Source: JAAZBG01 sp964390065
GTDB lineage: Bacteria > Fibrobacterota > Chitinivibrionia > Chitinivibrionales > Chitinispirillaceae
Assembly: GCA_964390065.1 (NCBI GenBank)
Contig: CAYMGX010000127.1
Location: forward strand, 1 to 12,325
Reading direction: 5' to 3'
DNA length: 12,325 nt
A program made the translations under genes and the position numbers. The stretch's first letter is position 1; each line of letters begins with the position of its first letter. Shown here one piece after another: positions 12,228 through 12,325 of this stretch. The notes below the pieces were generated by a model. That model did no database searches. It saw only the letters and a list, made by a program, of their open reading frames with translations, and was not told where the DNA came from.

Positions 12228-12325
12228 TTACTTTTTTACTTTTCTTTTTATCTGTTCAATTTTTGCAAGTGACAAGCCAGTCATTTTGCGAATATCCGCG
12301 CTATTAATACCGTTCTCTATCATCT
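12228..12325 (-). CDS. C-terminal end of another Rpn-family nuclease (runs off the window)
   Basis: The last 32 codons before TAA read MIENGINSADIRKMTGLSLA, then KIEQIKRKVKK. The helix-turn-helix pattern [M/L]-[I/L]-x-NG, then D-[I/V]-x-x-x-TGL[S/T]-x-x-x-[I/V] matches the end of the Rpn gene at 6183 (MIRNGKTDEKVVLYTGLTIEQVV) and the family in general. The 5' part, including the nuclease domain, lies beyond the window edge, so intactness is unknown. This is the third Rpn-related sequence in the window. Confidence 0.65.
   Translation of the reverse strand, partial: MIENGINSADIRKMTGLSLAKIEQIKRKVKK

Overview
The window is an AT-rich accessory region, roughly 35-40% GC by eye, using the standard code with ATG and TTG starts and strong Shine-Dalgarno sites. 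No core gene is present, so the host cannot be named. The families (TOTE-type primase-helicase, Uma2, GxxExxY, Rpn/PDDEXK_2, DUF1016, several toxin-antitoxin pairs) are typical of environmental or anaerobic Gram-negative phyla with repeat-rich genomes, such as Fibrobacterota, Desulfobacterota, Bacteroidota or spirochaetes. That list is a guess.

Left third (1-4099, + strand): the tail of an unstable-antitoxin gene; a ParE/RelE-like toxin broken by an in-frame TGA; a 961-residue protein combining an archaeo-eukaryotic-type primase domain of the TOTE conflict-system kind, an SF2 helicase and a C-terminal phospholipase-D-like nuclease; a UUCG-loop terminator; and a complete MazEF pair with a near-consensus promoter and a probable operator.

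Middle (4100-8435): a graveyard of gene pieces between intact small genes. It holds a DUF4143 ATPase scrap, an orphan HicB, an intact Uma2 nuclease gene, the decayed 5' end of one Rpn nuclease gene, a nucleotidyltransferase fragment, an Rpn gene with one homopolymer frameshift, the 3' end of a GDP-L-fucose synthase gene, and an intact HicAB pair.

Right third (8436-12325, mostly - strand): a GxxExxY nuclease gene and a DUF1016/YhcG-type nuclease gene (frameshifted) lie in a 1795-bp unit that is tandemly duplicated with no difference found in the unit interiors. A further Rpn gene enters at the right edge.

The region from 4600 onward is punctuated by one family of about 148-151 bp elements. 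Their terminal inverted arms each carry three CGCGGAG heptamers. Four distinct full elements (A, C, D, E), a second copy of E, solo or decayed left arms and right half-elements all lie in the same orientation. The duplication breakpoint falls inside one of these arms. The elements abut stop codons and supply the apparent ribosome-binding site of the DUF1016 gene. The main observation is this MITE-like family assembling, ending and duplicating a cluster of PD-(D/E)XK nuclease genes.
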